Assembly (NCBI GenBank): GCA_037013685.1
Contig: CM072887.1
Coordinates: 36,259,154-36,323,153 of the forward strand
Source of the DNA: Acridotheres tristis
Taxonomy: Eukaryota > Chordata > Aves > Passeriformes > Sturnidae
DNA: 64,000 nucleotides
Reading direction: 5' to 3'
Below are positions 1 to 12,400 of this stretch, in pieces (the first letter of the stretch is position 1; each line of letters begins with the position of its first letter). The position numbers and the translations under genes are program-made. Below the pieces are notes generated by a model. That model saw nothing but the letters and a program-made list of their open reading frames with translations, did no database searches and was not told where the DNA came from.

Positions 1-3000
1 TGACTACTAGATTTAAAGAGTAATATTCTGATATATTAACTTACCAACAGACGGAGAGATCTTCATTTCAACACTATTAGCCCCTCAGGATATTACTAAA
101 TGTATTCTCTAATAACAGTGATTCTTGTTCAAATGCACAAGGTTCAATTTGTTGCCCCGCATGAGATTTAGAAAAAAGCAACCTAATGACTTTGTTTCTG
201 TTTCTGTCTCTTGATTGCTGAACAGTGATTATGCAGAGCAGTCACGTTAATTGTCTTTGCTCATGATACATAAAAAATGGCAATATTCAATTTTTTCACC
301 ATTTGGAAGTTTCAGTGAAGAAAAATATAGCAAAACCTTCGACTACGCATCCATTTTATAACAAAAATGAATTTCTAATGGAATAAATAAGAATAACTGC
401 TGATTAAAAATTGAGCAGTTTTTTTGTTCTATCTTTGAAGATTTGACGTTTTTCAGGTGAGGCAGGTTTCTAATCTTCGTCAGATATGTCAGGACAACAG
501 TATCAAAGATAATTTAAAATTACAAAAATGTTAGCAATTCTAGCAAAGAGAGAGTTTTGACCACCTTTACATACTAACTCACATTCTGTAACAGTTCTAC
601 TGGAGTCAATACAGTTCCTGTTATTGTATGTTACTGATAATATAAAATAATTTATGGTAGTCAAAGGAACGCAAGGAACCGCATTCACAAGCAGGTTCAT
701 GATGTAGCAGCCACTGAACCAACACAAAACTTGGCACACATTTAACACTCATAAGTAAAAGGATGACTCAAGATATCATCTGTAAATTATGCCACCACAG
801 GCTAACTCTTGGGACTATAATTACCCCCTTGAAAACAATCAGCCCAACCTGTTGATGTCACTTTAATCCCATATAAACCCTAAAATTATTAGATGTAAAA
901 ACATGTGAAAAACATGGGGGTCTCAATCCTTTGAGGTCAGACCACCAGCAGCCCCCAAAGTGCCCTATATATCCTCAGTTTCCAGGAGCAAGCACTAGAA
1001 TGGCTCTTGTTGTAAATCTGCAGAGCAGTGACAGTGACTGCCAGCATTGCTGTGCAGCAGAGTCCCCCCCTGAACGTGAGAGAATGACTCGTTCCAGCTG
1101 TTCAGCAACACCAATGGTCCCCAGCTGACTGTCCACAACTTAGGCTATGCTTTCTCTTATTAAATCACAGCAACTTCTAAAAATTCCTGCTTAGTAAAGG
1201 AGTGACATGGAAACCTGCTCCACGACTTTTTGGGATCCTGGAAACTAAATCATTGTCTTCATAAGGCTTCCTCCACAGTCCTCAAGATAGATTTAAAAAT
1301 TGCTTGATTTCTTCATTCTAAATGTCTCAGTGACAATTTGTCTTTCCCAAGGGTATGTGATTTTAAGCCGTCTTTTACTCCATTATCATCCCCATGATAT
1401 TATTTGTTTAATTTTTGATAACTTTTAGTGAATTCAGAAGAAAAAAAAGCTGATGTTATTTCTTTGACCCAACAAACTTAAAAATCAGTTAGACAAACCC
1501 ATTATACCACACCATATGCTTCACAAAAGTGGGTGTTCAACACTTGTGCCAAAGTTCTCAAAACATATTTAGAATAATCCCCAGTCAGTTGACTAACACG
1601 AACCAAACAGGTTTTATTTCCTGATAGATTTTATCCCATCCTGTGATGAATATCTTTTCCAAATAAAAGACGGACGCTGCAGCTCCCAGCATGTGGAGGG
1701 CCTTCAAATAATACCAAGATAATTCTTGTTTATAATTCTGTGCCAGACTGGCTTTGTTGATGTGCTGCTAGTTATCTTAAGATCCTATTATCTCTTCTCA
1801 TGCTTATCCTTTCAACACAGCCACTTGCCGAGAACATTATAGTTGAGGGAGAGAATATGCTATCTTTTTGTTCAAGCCATCTGTCTGTTTTAACAAATTT
1901 AGCATGGCCTCTTTCATTTACTCATCTTTTAAGTTTCTTAGACACCTTTGGGATATTTACAGGATAGACAGAACTGCCTGAAAAGCCTTTTGTTTGTGTG
2001 TTTTTTGATTTTTGTTTGGGTTTTTCTTTGGAGGGGTGGAGATAGAGCCTTCTGAAATTACAGAATAAATAGTTTTGCCATTCAGTGTTACTTGATATCA
2101 GAGAAGGCAAAATCCTTTCCCACATGCTCAATAAGGAAAGCAAATTCAGCAGGTGTGAGTTATATTCACTTACAGTTGATTCAACCCCACCAAACACTAT
2201 TTGTGAATTTGGCACGGGCTTGGCAGACAGGTTGCGAGGATTCTCCTTTTCTGGCTATAGTCACAAAAACCAAACAAGCATGTGAGCAGATGACAAGGAG
2301 ACAGCAGTTCTCTCTTCTGTTTGAGAAGCCTTGAACCCTCATCTCTCAGAGGAAACTCCTGTACACCACTGTATGTAAGGATTACTTTCCTTGAAAGTAC
2401 TTCAAAGATCATCAGATGAACCATGAGAGTTGGAAAAGTGTTTCCAACCTCCTAGAGAGAGGGGGAGCTATGGTTCCTTTTCCTCCTTTGTTGATCTGAC
2501 TTAAATCTAGCCCAGAATTTCTGTTGCTTTGTCTATAACAGAAATACTCTGCAGAAGTGAAACAGACTAGTTTGGGCCAAATAAAGCTTTTTTATATCAT
2601 ATGATGTTGTTTTCTTTTGGTGAATTAAAATCTTTTTCATTAGATGGCTGAACAAAAGATCAGTCATTGATGTGCTCCCTTTACTGATCAAAGGATGGAA
2701 ATAGGAAATTCAGACTCAGAACACACTTTAGAAAGATGATCCATCCCTGTCCTCTGTGATTCTCTCGTGCAAACTGAGCACCTTGACTGAAAGGAAAAAG
2801 CAAGGAAGCAAAGGCTTACAAAGCATAGAGTTGAGTTTATTGTTTTTTAAATTCAGTAGTATTTAAACTAGAGCTGTCAATTTTTTCTTTCACTTTTCAT
2901 GCAAACAGAACTACATTTACCAGCAAGGACTGAGAGACTGGAAATTGTCCATTGCTTTATATGTCATGCTAAGAAATATTATCACAAGAAAAGAACATAA

Positions 3001-6000
3001 TCTACCTCAAATAGAAAACAATATCAATAAAATCAAAAGCAATCTCAGTAACCTCAATCTTTTTAGTTTCAGTTCTTCGTCTCTAATGGTAAAATAATGA
3101 ACATTTTGGATAACTATTTCTTTAAAACTGTCACAGAAGTGCTGTGAGAATTGCTGATAGAGAGAACAAAGAGTAAATTGTGTTGACAGGAAAGAGTTTT
3201 GGGGGGAGCATTAATTTCTAGGAGGCCCTGAAAGCTTTGATGTCTACAAGTATCATCAGTTGCCACACATCATGCTCTGAAGAGAAATATATGCAATTAT
3301 CTTCTAGATTGTTTCCTTAAAGTCAAGATGAGGAACAACGGTGGAAGTGGTGAGTTGCAAAGTTACTCTGTGGTTCAAGGAGCAGATGGTTTGCTTTCTG
3401 AAAAAAATCTGCCAAAAAAATTCTGCCATTTCTGCAGGAGAAATGTTAGACTGAGAAAACAATATTTCAATTTTGTGATGACAGCTTCTATAGTGGCATT
3501 CATTTTTATCATGAAATGGACTTTGTCTCACTGTGAGCTTTCAGCTGCAGTTCAGGCGAGAATTTTAAAAATTCACTCTCTTTTTCACACACACCATGAA
3601 TGCCACTCTAAGAATTCTCTAATATTAAATCTTCTATTAAGATGAATTTGTTTACAGCCTCTAAATTTAATAAATCTGCATCAAAGCTTTAAGTTACAGG
3701 TTCTCAAATAAGTTTTAACAAAGAGGCACACTTTGGTGATCTGGACACATGCAGTATCCTAAGTGTGGCGAGTGATGAGATTCACTCTTCAAAAGTCAAC
3801 ACTATTGGGAAAGCATTCAGCTGTCATTTCAGCAAGAATTTACATGGAACAATGAATGAAGAGAAAATGTACATGCATTACTACATTTATTGTAGGAACT
3901 ATTATTGGCTTTCAATGATGAAGTTTTACAAAAAGAAATGTCACATCTCAGACACTGAGATATCTTGTTCTGCACATCTGCTTATCTCAGGTCCACTGTT
4001 TAAACACAGCTCATGCTCCTTGTTGCTATAAAGGAGACTGGATATAAAAGAACAATAAGAAAGATGTAGGAAAGTGAGAAGATTCATCTGAGAATACTGA
4101 GAATATTATTAATGCCATACAATATGCTCATAATGAGCCCATTGAAAAAGAGCAGCATTCAAACTGAAAAATCAAACGGCTAAATTTAAACACCTTAACA
4201 AATTAAAAAAAAAATCTGTCACTTGTATAATATGTGTGAATCGGCAGAATTATCACTGTCAGTAGGTTTATTGAAAATGAGATTTCCAGAAAAATGGGAA
4301 TTCTGTGAAAGGGTACCTTTTGCATACAAGGTATACAAGAGGATTTATCAAAAATCTGAAAAATTCCTAATTTTTTTCACTTTTAAATTTCTTTTTTCAC
4401 GTTCAGACTCTAAACTTAGAATTGTTTGACAAATATCTCTGTGCTACTTCTCCTCACATACACTCTCACATCACTTTAGTTTGCGAACTCAGTTGTCCTC
4501 AGATAAACTAAGATTTCCTACTTTCATTATTCTCTATTTCATTCCTTCAAAAGGAAAATGTCTTGAAATTGACTTAAAGTTTTTTTCCCTGTATAATGGA
4601 TAACAAGTCTATGCTCAGCTCTATACTGCCATCACCTTAAACATTTCCAAAGACAAGAGCAAGAAGCTCCACTGGAGAAACAATTTAGCAGAGAACTTTG
4701 TTAATTCTTATCCAGCTTTTGAGCAGGGTTGATATAGCTGTGCATGAGGAGCAAAGGTGATTTCATGTTCCACCAAATCATGACCCAGTCACTTCTGGGC
4801 CAATCTCAGACACACTATACATTCAGTGAGGCTATTTTATCTTAAATTGACTTTCCCTAGTGCTAATCTGATTAATCCAGTTTTACTGCTGTGAACGGAT
4901 GGATTAGTATAAAGAGATCAGCAGGGATGTTAAGAAGATAGCCTGAACTATTTCAGATTCTCTTCTATTCTGTTAATTTGTAAATGCAAACATAAAATCA
5001 AGTCAGGAGTAATTTCCATTAAAAGCTACAGAGTACTCAAAGTAAAAGTAATAATATACAGTTTCTGTGTTCTTTGTATTGTGATGATTTTTTCGGCATA
5101 TGTGGTATGTAAAGTTTGATCTAAATACAACAGCAAGTAAATAAGAGCATGCATGTTGGCAATATCTACAGACTTACCCATCTGCATCCCATCCCCTCAA
5201 GTTGTTCCCTCCAAGGACTTCTCTTTCAGGTTACTGTCACCTTGACACCTTTAAATCAATCTCATTGTGTTCCTTCTTAATAGAGTTTCAATGCCAATGC
5301 ATTAATGAAAAACGCATAAAACAACATAATTAGCACAGGGCAAAAGACGTAGAAAGTATATCTCAAATAATGGTACATGTTTTTCATGTTCATAGGGATT
5401 CAGTGTATTTCCAATATGGAATCGTTTGTCATATATTCCAGTAAGCTTTAAGATATAAATAATGGTCTGGATGGTATAAAGTCTCCTATATCTAGAACTT
5501 GAATAATATTTAAAACAAAATACAAAAATTATGAAAAATGTGCAACATGTTGTGGTGCAGGAACATCAGTTATATAGTAAATGTAATTCCAAGTGGAACT
5601 GTAAACTGGAAACCTGCTGGAGACATTGAGTTCTTGTTTTTCTTTCCTTCACTTATGACTAAAATATAAACATATATCTGCAATTCAATATTCACCTCAG
5701 TTCATGAAAAAAAAAATCCCTCATAATATTTACATTAAACTATTTCTGGTGTGTTATATTTTCCAGACTGGCTTATGAGTATAATCATTTATTCCTAGTA
5801 GGTAAAGGACCAAAACTCCCTGATATTTTTGTCACATTTAAAAAAAGTAAGTTATTGTTTGGTTTCTTCTCTTTCTGTAAAATTTGCTGGTTTGTTACTG
5901 CATCTACTGGAAAATCTTACATATAAGAGTGAAATATATACTCGCATATATTCATTTACATATTCAGTACACTTATAATTCTTAATTCATTAAGCACAAC

Positions 6001-9000
6001 AAACATTTTTGGTTTAGGAACCATAGTGTTCTAAGAATTATACAAATTAATGAAACAAAGACGATGCCTAGCCGAAGAATACAGTTAAAAATTGGAAATG
6101 GTAGGATAAATTATATAGTCAACAGTACTACATCACAGCATCTATAGGCAGAGAGCAGAAAAAAACCCATCTGTCTGTATCTGGAAAACAACTCTAAAAG
6201 GATACCTGTAAACAATAATATTGAGATAGCTGTAAGTCAGCTAAATCTGAAATCAAGCCCTATCAAAATATTAATCCTAGATCCAGACCACAGAGATGAC
6301 AGGATTTCCTCAAGGGACAGCAGGTAAATGCTGTCAAAACCTCAGTCTTATAACGTCCATATCAGCATCCAAAATAAAGTGTTTAAAAATATAGCAACAT
6401 ATAGATTAAATTATATATTAGGTAATGTTTGGCTTTTTCGATTTTTATAATGGCCCTACTATGGAAAATAAGTGGCAAATTAAAAAAAGAGGCATTGCAA
6501 TGAAAAAATACCTGTTAAAATGAACTAAAAAAAATCTTAAAATAATCTAACAAAAATTTTTAAAGCAAAAAAAAAAAAAGACATTAAAATCCATTTTCCT
6601 GGGCTTCAAAAATTAACCACCACAGCCCTTCATATACAGAAAAATGCATTTTATGAATTAAATAATGATGAGTTGGCGCTAGGCAACTTTAGGGAGATTA
6701 CATGATGCTAATTAAAGAGTATCTCAATCTGATTAGAATAAATTATAAAATTAAGTTTTCATTCTTCCATGAGAAAATAAAGGTTCTTCCTATCTTGCAC
6801 CTCATTATCCATTTTCTAAGCTACAGGCTGAAGGTCTATGATAGCTTCATACAATGGTATCAGCTATAATCTAAGTAAAATCAAGCAAACCTTTCTCACT
6901 GATATCAGGAAAAAGGGTGGCCAGGTTAATATGAGCATTTACATTTTCAATGAGCAAATCAACTCTGGAAGTTAAAGCTTAGTTATTTTTTGAACTTCCA
7001 GTTTCAAAACCCTCAGAAATACATTGAGAATGAAAACAGGTAGCAGGGAAATATTTAGAAGCCTCACTGGTGTATTTTATAATATATATATATTGTAACT
7101 GGCTGTTTAAAGTTAAAAAAAAGAAAAAAATGGTTGGCATATCCTGGGTATATCCTGGTGGGTTTAACAGACTAAAGCCTGACAACCCATTTAATGTTTA
7201 TAAACTATTTCTCTATCTCCAAAAATGGTGTAGGTTTTGCAGTCCTAAGAGACATCTGGAAGCACTGAGGTACAAATTAAGTAAGCTAAGGTTAAAGCTG
7301 TTTTCTTAACTGAACCTTATTACATTGAGAGTTCAAACTATTTTTTTGCATCTTAGAAAGGAAATGATTTTAGCTCTCACAGAACATTTACATGCTTCTT
7401 ATTCCAAAGTTTATTGACAGAACTTCTGATTTATTCTATGACATAATGGTCATGGTCTCTAAGGGAGGTTTGCTACAGTTATGTGTAGGCCTTAAGAACT
7501 TTTAAAGCAGACCTAATTAATAAGTATGCTTTAATATGCATGCCCCTTATTTATTAGCAAATTGTATCATACAGCTCATGTTGTACTTATCTATATCACG
7601 ATGCAAGTACAGACATAAAGATATAGGCTGTCACACCCTATTGGTACGCTGCTTCTCTTAAGATCACCAGAACATTATTTCTGCCATAACGAAAGTCTAG
7701 CTTCATAAATGTAGTCACCACTATAATAATTCTCTCAAACAAAAGCTAACGTACATTAACATTAATAAGCCATTGAATGAGACTCCAGAAAACTCACATT
7801 TCTCTTTCATTAGTTGACTTAAAATCTAATTTAGAATATAAATGGAAAAAAAGGCAAAGTGATAAAAGTTACTCAAGGGGTTAAAAGTATTTTACGATAC
7901 AAGTGCAAAAAGAGAAGAGGGACAAAAATAAACCCCAGTTTGTGAGAGTCTCTCTCTCCAAGTGGAGGTTTAAAAATTGGTACTTAGCAAGAATTCTGAA
8001 ATTGTGTCTCTGTAGGGCATTAAAAAAAATCCATTAATGACATGTCTTCTGTTGTTGAAGTGTCTATTATGAGGCTCAGGCTGTGTGAAAGCCTATCTCT
8101 CCACAAGAGAGTTATGACAGGCTTGTCAGGAGGGAAAGGAGATGGCTGAAGATGGATATGTGCTGCCCTGTTGACAAGTGGTAGGGACAGGCAAGGAGAT
8201 GGATCACTAAAAATTTCCATTAAATCAAGAAACACACAACTTGCCCCTAAGATCACCTCTGATAGTTTCTTAGACCAGCTGCTTTCCTGACACCCTACTG
8301 AGGAACAAATTGCTTTCCTAGCAGGACATTTGGACACTCCTGCATTAATAGATATGGATCCCAGCATGCCAAGCCAAGCAAGAAGGCAATTTAATATGAG
8401 CAACACTGTCATCTCAATTTAGGACAACAGTTAGGATGCCCTACAGGGCATTGCAACAGCTTCTAGAAGTACACAGTGTAAGACATTCTTTCTGTCTTAA
8501 GGCTACAGAAAGCTGGTATTTCTAGTAAATAGCCAAGCCAAGGAGAATGGAAAATGTAAATGCATAGATGACAACAGCATTGTACTGTCTAGCAGCATCA
8601 GTTTCAATTCAAAGGCCTTTCATTTCCCTAGAGAACTGCAGCAAAATTTGCAGTGAAAGAAGATAGAGAAAACCTTGAGAAGACAGGAATAACAATAGGC
8701 AGGCATTTCATTTTCAGGTGAAGGCAAATTTCAGAACAAAAATTTAGCCAGTTCAGACAGCTGTCTAGCATAACAGGATAACAGTGTTAACAAACAGGGA
8801 GAGCATAGTATGCACTTTCTGATAGTGAATGCTTTTAAAATCTGTAAATCATGCTTTTATTTTTGCAGAATCCAGTCTTCATTGCAATCTGTAGCAAATT
8901 TTTAGGAAGGAATAACGTGAACTTGTCATACTTTGAAAACAGTGTATGCTGTAGTGGGGCAAAGTCTCCACAACTATCTGGAAATAAGGATTGGGAATTC

Positions 9001-9183
9001 CCTGGGTTACCAGTGCCTGCATTCCTGCAAGTCTTAATTAGTTTTGTGAAGCAATGATTGTTTGAACATATTTGGGAAGAGAAGGATGAATAATGGCATC
9101 ATCTGATGAAGCGGAAAACGAGACTTTTTCTGAACCTGACTATTTCTTTAGGAACAAAACCTCATCAAAGTCTGAGGAAGACG

Positions 9184-9236
9184 TTTCAGTATTAAGTGGC
9201 ATTGCACTTAATACTGAAATTGAATGGCAATTTCAG
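9184..9236. repeat. Two overlapping inverted repeats (15-bp and 9-bp arms)
   Basis: TTTCAGTATTAAGTG (9184-9198) and its perfect reverse complement CACTTAATACTGAAA (9205-9219) are separated by six bases. CTGAAATTG (9214-9222) pairs in turn with CAATTTCAG (9228-9236) across five bases. The two stems share 9214-9219, so they are mutually exclusive. The element lies in PRKN intron 9. Confidence 0.95.
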
Positions 9237-12200
9237 AAGGAAGTAAAAAACTTAGGGCTATTGGAAAGGACTTAGGGATGACCATAAGAGAAAGGGAGTG
9301 AGCAAACGTGTGTCTTAACTGGAAAAGAGAAGTATTTCCTCTATGATAAAGCAAAGTTATGACCCCTTATCTAGATATCTTGATCAAGGATGCTTAAGAA
9401 AAAGTATTCCCTGATCCACTATCTACCACAAATACAGATATTCAAAACATTTCCATCAGCAGTGCAGGCCCAATGTTCTGAAAGTCTTCCCCTGTGCACA
9501 ACAGTGTGTGCCCCTTGGTGCAGGTGTAGAATTACATCATGGGCCCAGACATCTAACCAGGATCAGGAAGACATTACAGAGAGATTTGCTCCTTGAGAAA
9601 GACTTGACCAACGCTAGATATACCTCTTCAAATCTTCTGTGTGAGCATGGGGTATAACTGAAGTGCTGAGGGTAAGTTTTTTCCTCTGTCTTTGGGGACC
9701 TGCTCCAGGGCTCCTCCTCTAACTGGTGCCTCCACACTCCATATGCAGATGGTACAAACAGAAACAGCATCATTACTTGGTTTGCAACTCACCAGTTCCA
9801 GAAGCAACTCTAGGATGTCTTGATAACTCCTACTCTGACAAAACCAGCAGCTGCAGGGGAGGGCCAAACACTTTTGTCAGGAGTGTAATTGGACAGGGGA
9901 TCCTTTTGACTACAATTCTGTACTGTTCATACAATTTTCTTATTCAAAACAACAAGAAAATAGAAGGCTGGATGTTCTGATGGATTTATACACTGTAAGC
10001 CCATTGCGCAGCCAACATATGATGCAAGAGGCCTGTGCTGTCACTTGAGAAGAAAGAGGATGTAGATAATTGTTAACTGCAATGCCAAAAATGTGATTCC
10101 CCGGCTCTACTGCTCTACTGGCATCTCGGCTGCAGGAAGCTGTTTCTGGTCTCCCATGTGTCACATGTGTTAGTCAGATGGTGTCATTCAGGGCTCTGTA
10201 ACTTTAAATTGATGTTGGGTAGAGTGAGAATACAGGTTTTTGGAAGCAGTGACCTTTAGGAAGAAATCTCCCCTTCCCCAAGCCCCAAATCATTATGAAG
10301 AATATGAGAGTGATAATAATTAAAAAAAAAAACCCCAGCCAAATATTAGAAGCTACACAGTTAACCACCTGTGAAATTATGCCATAAAACCTAACAACTT
10401 CTTGGTAAAGAAATGTCTAGACATTTGCTTTATATTCTCTGAGCTCTGCTCAGGTCTTCAAATTGTCTTTTTGTGTAACAAAACGAATCAGTTGCTTGTT
10501 AAAACATTCTAGGATAAGCAGCAACTACAATTTTCCTGAATCTTGACTAATCTTCACATTCAAAATGACACTATATATGACAGACAACAAGGCACAGCTG
10601 ATACTTCCAGTTTTTTTCACCATTGCTTTGAAGCACATGGAATGAAACAGCTCTCTGAGTAAACAAATCAAAGTGGTACTCACTCACTCCAAATGTGTGG
10701 TGGAGCAAGTCACTACATCAGAAAAAAATATTCCACTTGCCTTTGCTGACAGGCCCACACTGAAAAATGAAATAATTCAGAAATTTTTTATGAAGTGTTT
10801 ACAGAATGTTTCTAATAATGTAAATCAGGAATTTTAAATTTAATGAATAGTATTTTAGTGGAATGATTTTGTGCCATTCTTGTCTCTGTAGCTGTTTACA
10901 GAACTCGCTTGTATGAGTAAAACCAGAATGTTAACTTGTGAAGTTATTCCTGTACTTTAATCTTATTGATTGCACACTTCACTGGTCACTAATTTCAATT
11001 CCTTGATCCACAATCAAATGCTTAGCAATTCAGTACAAGTTCTAAAGACATGACAGCTGCAGTTAAACTGTGTTACATGGTGGTGTAACTGAACTAGATA
11101 ACCTCCTTGCTTCATCTGACTCTGCCCCTCATGGTCAGAAAGGGTAGGCTTTGCTACTTTGAAAAAAAATATTAGCTTTAAATTAAAATGCAAGCTAGAA
11201 AGCTGAATCGCTGGCTTTTCAATGTCCATTCTCACTTTTCTTCACCATGATATTTTCAGGTTTAAAAGAGAACAAGAGGATAAAGCTTTCCAAAACTACT
11301 CTTGAGATACCAGATCTAAAAAAGGCCATATACGAAGAGTTAATAATTCCCTAGAAAAGATGCTGCTCAGCTGAGTGAAAAACTACATGCCAGAGGTGCT
11401 ATCATTATTATGAAATTGGAACTACCATGAACTGCTTAGAATATCAAACAAGGCAGACGGCCAGAAGAATGAAAGTAGCCAATGCTAAAAGTGATGTTAG
11501 GGGAAAAGTCAACTCCCAGCTAAGATTCCCATTAGCTTTTGCCATCTGCCTGATGATTCAAGTTTAAAATACCAATCTCATAACTACTTCATCAGAAATA
11601 ATCATAATGTGACATAACATTCTTAAATATTAATAACATTTATTTTCAGAAGCTAAGTTTATACTTTAGGCATATTGCTTGAAAGCCAGACAACCATCCT
11701 TTCAAAACCAAATGAAAACATTTTCAGATTTTTGACAAAAATACATGTCTTAATATGCTTTTCTAGGTATAGTCAAATGTATGAATAAATACAAAACCTA
11801 AGAATTTTACTCAATTCCTAAATACACTTTCTATAATGAGATTACTTGTTCTGGTATCAGTAAGATAAAGGGAGTTCCCTTCTTTAAACATTTCTGTGCA
11901 ATTTCTCTCAACTGTTTACAGGTATCATATAGGCATATGTGCAAAAACACCTTAAATTATTGAAGAAACTTTGAAAAAATAAATTTTGTATTCTGATTGC
12001 TGTCATTCAAATATGTCTTCAACTTCCATTTATGATAACTTCTCTTTGGCTATGGCATGAACTTCTATAATTTTATTATAAAAACAGATTAAATAAAAGG
12101 TGTGACTGAACTTGATTGTCAATTTTTTTTATCTGGTTTAAGAGACGATTTTGAAAAATCCTCACATGACAAGGAAACTCAGATATGAACAATCTTCCAC

Positions 12201-12370
12201 TGCTAAAAGCCTAATACTTTTCCTTACTCATCTTCTCCATATATTCAAATAGAAAGTTTTAGCTATAGAAGTCTGAAAAGCAGGAATACACACACACAAA
12301 AAAGTCATTGCAACTGTTCATTGAATTCCAAAATAAAAGGAGGCTCTATGAAAAGGATTATGTGATTCAC

Positions 12371-12400
12371 AAAATATCATAAATATCATAAAAATATCAT
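12371..12400. repeat. Short tandem repeat, AAATATCAT-like x3
   Basis: Three copies of a 9-10 base AAATATCAT-type unit lie head to tail (AAAATATCAT, AAATATCAT, AAAAATATCAT). Confidence 0.85.
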
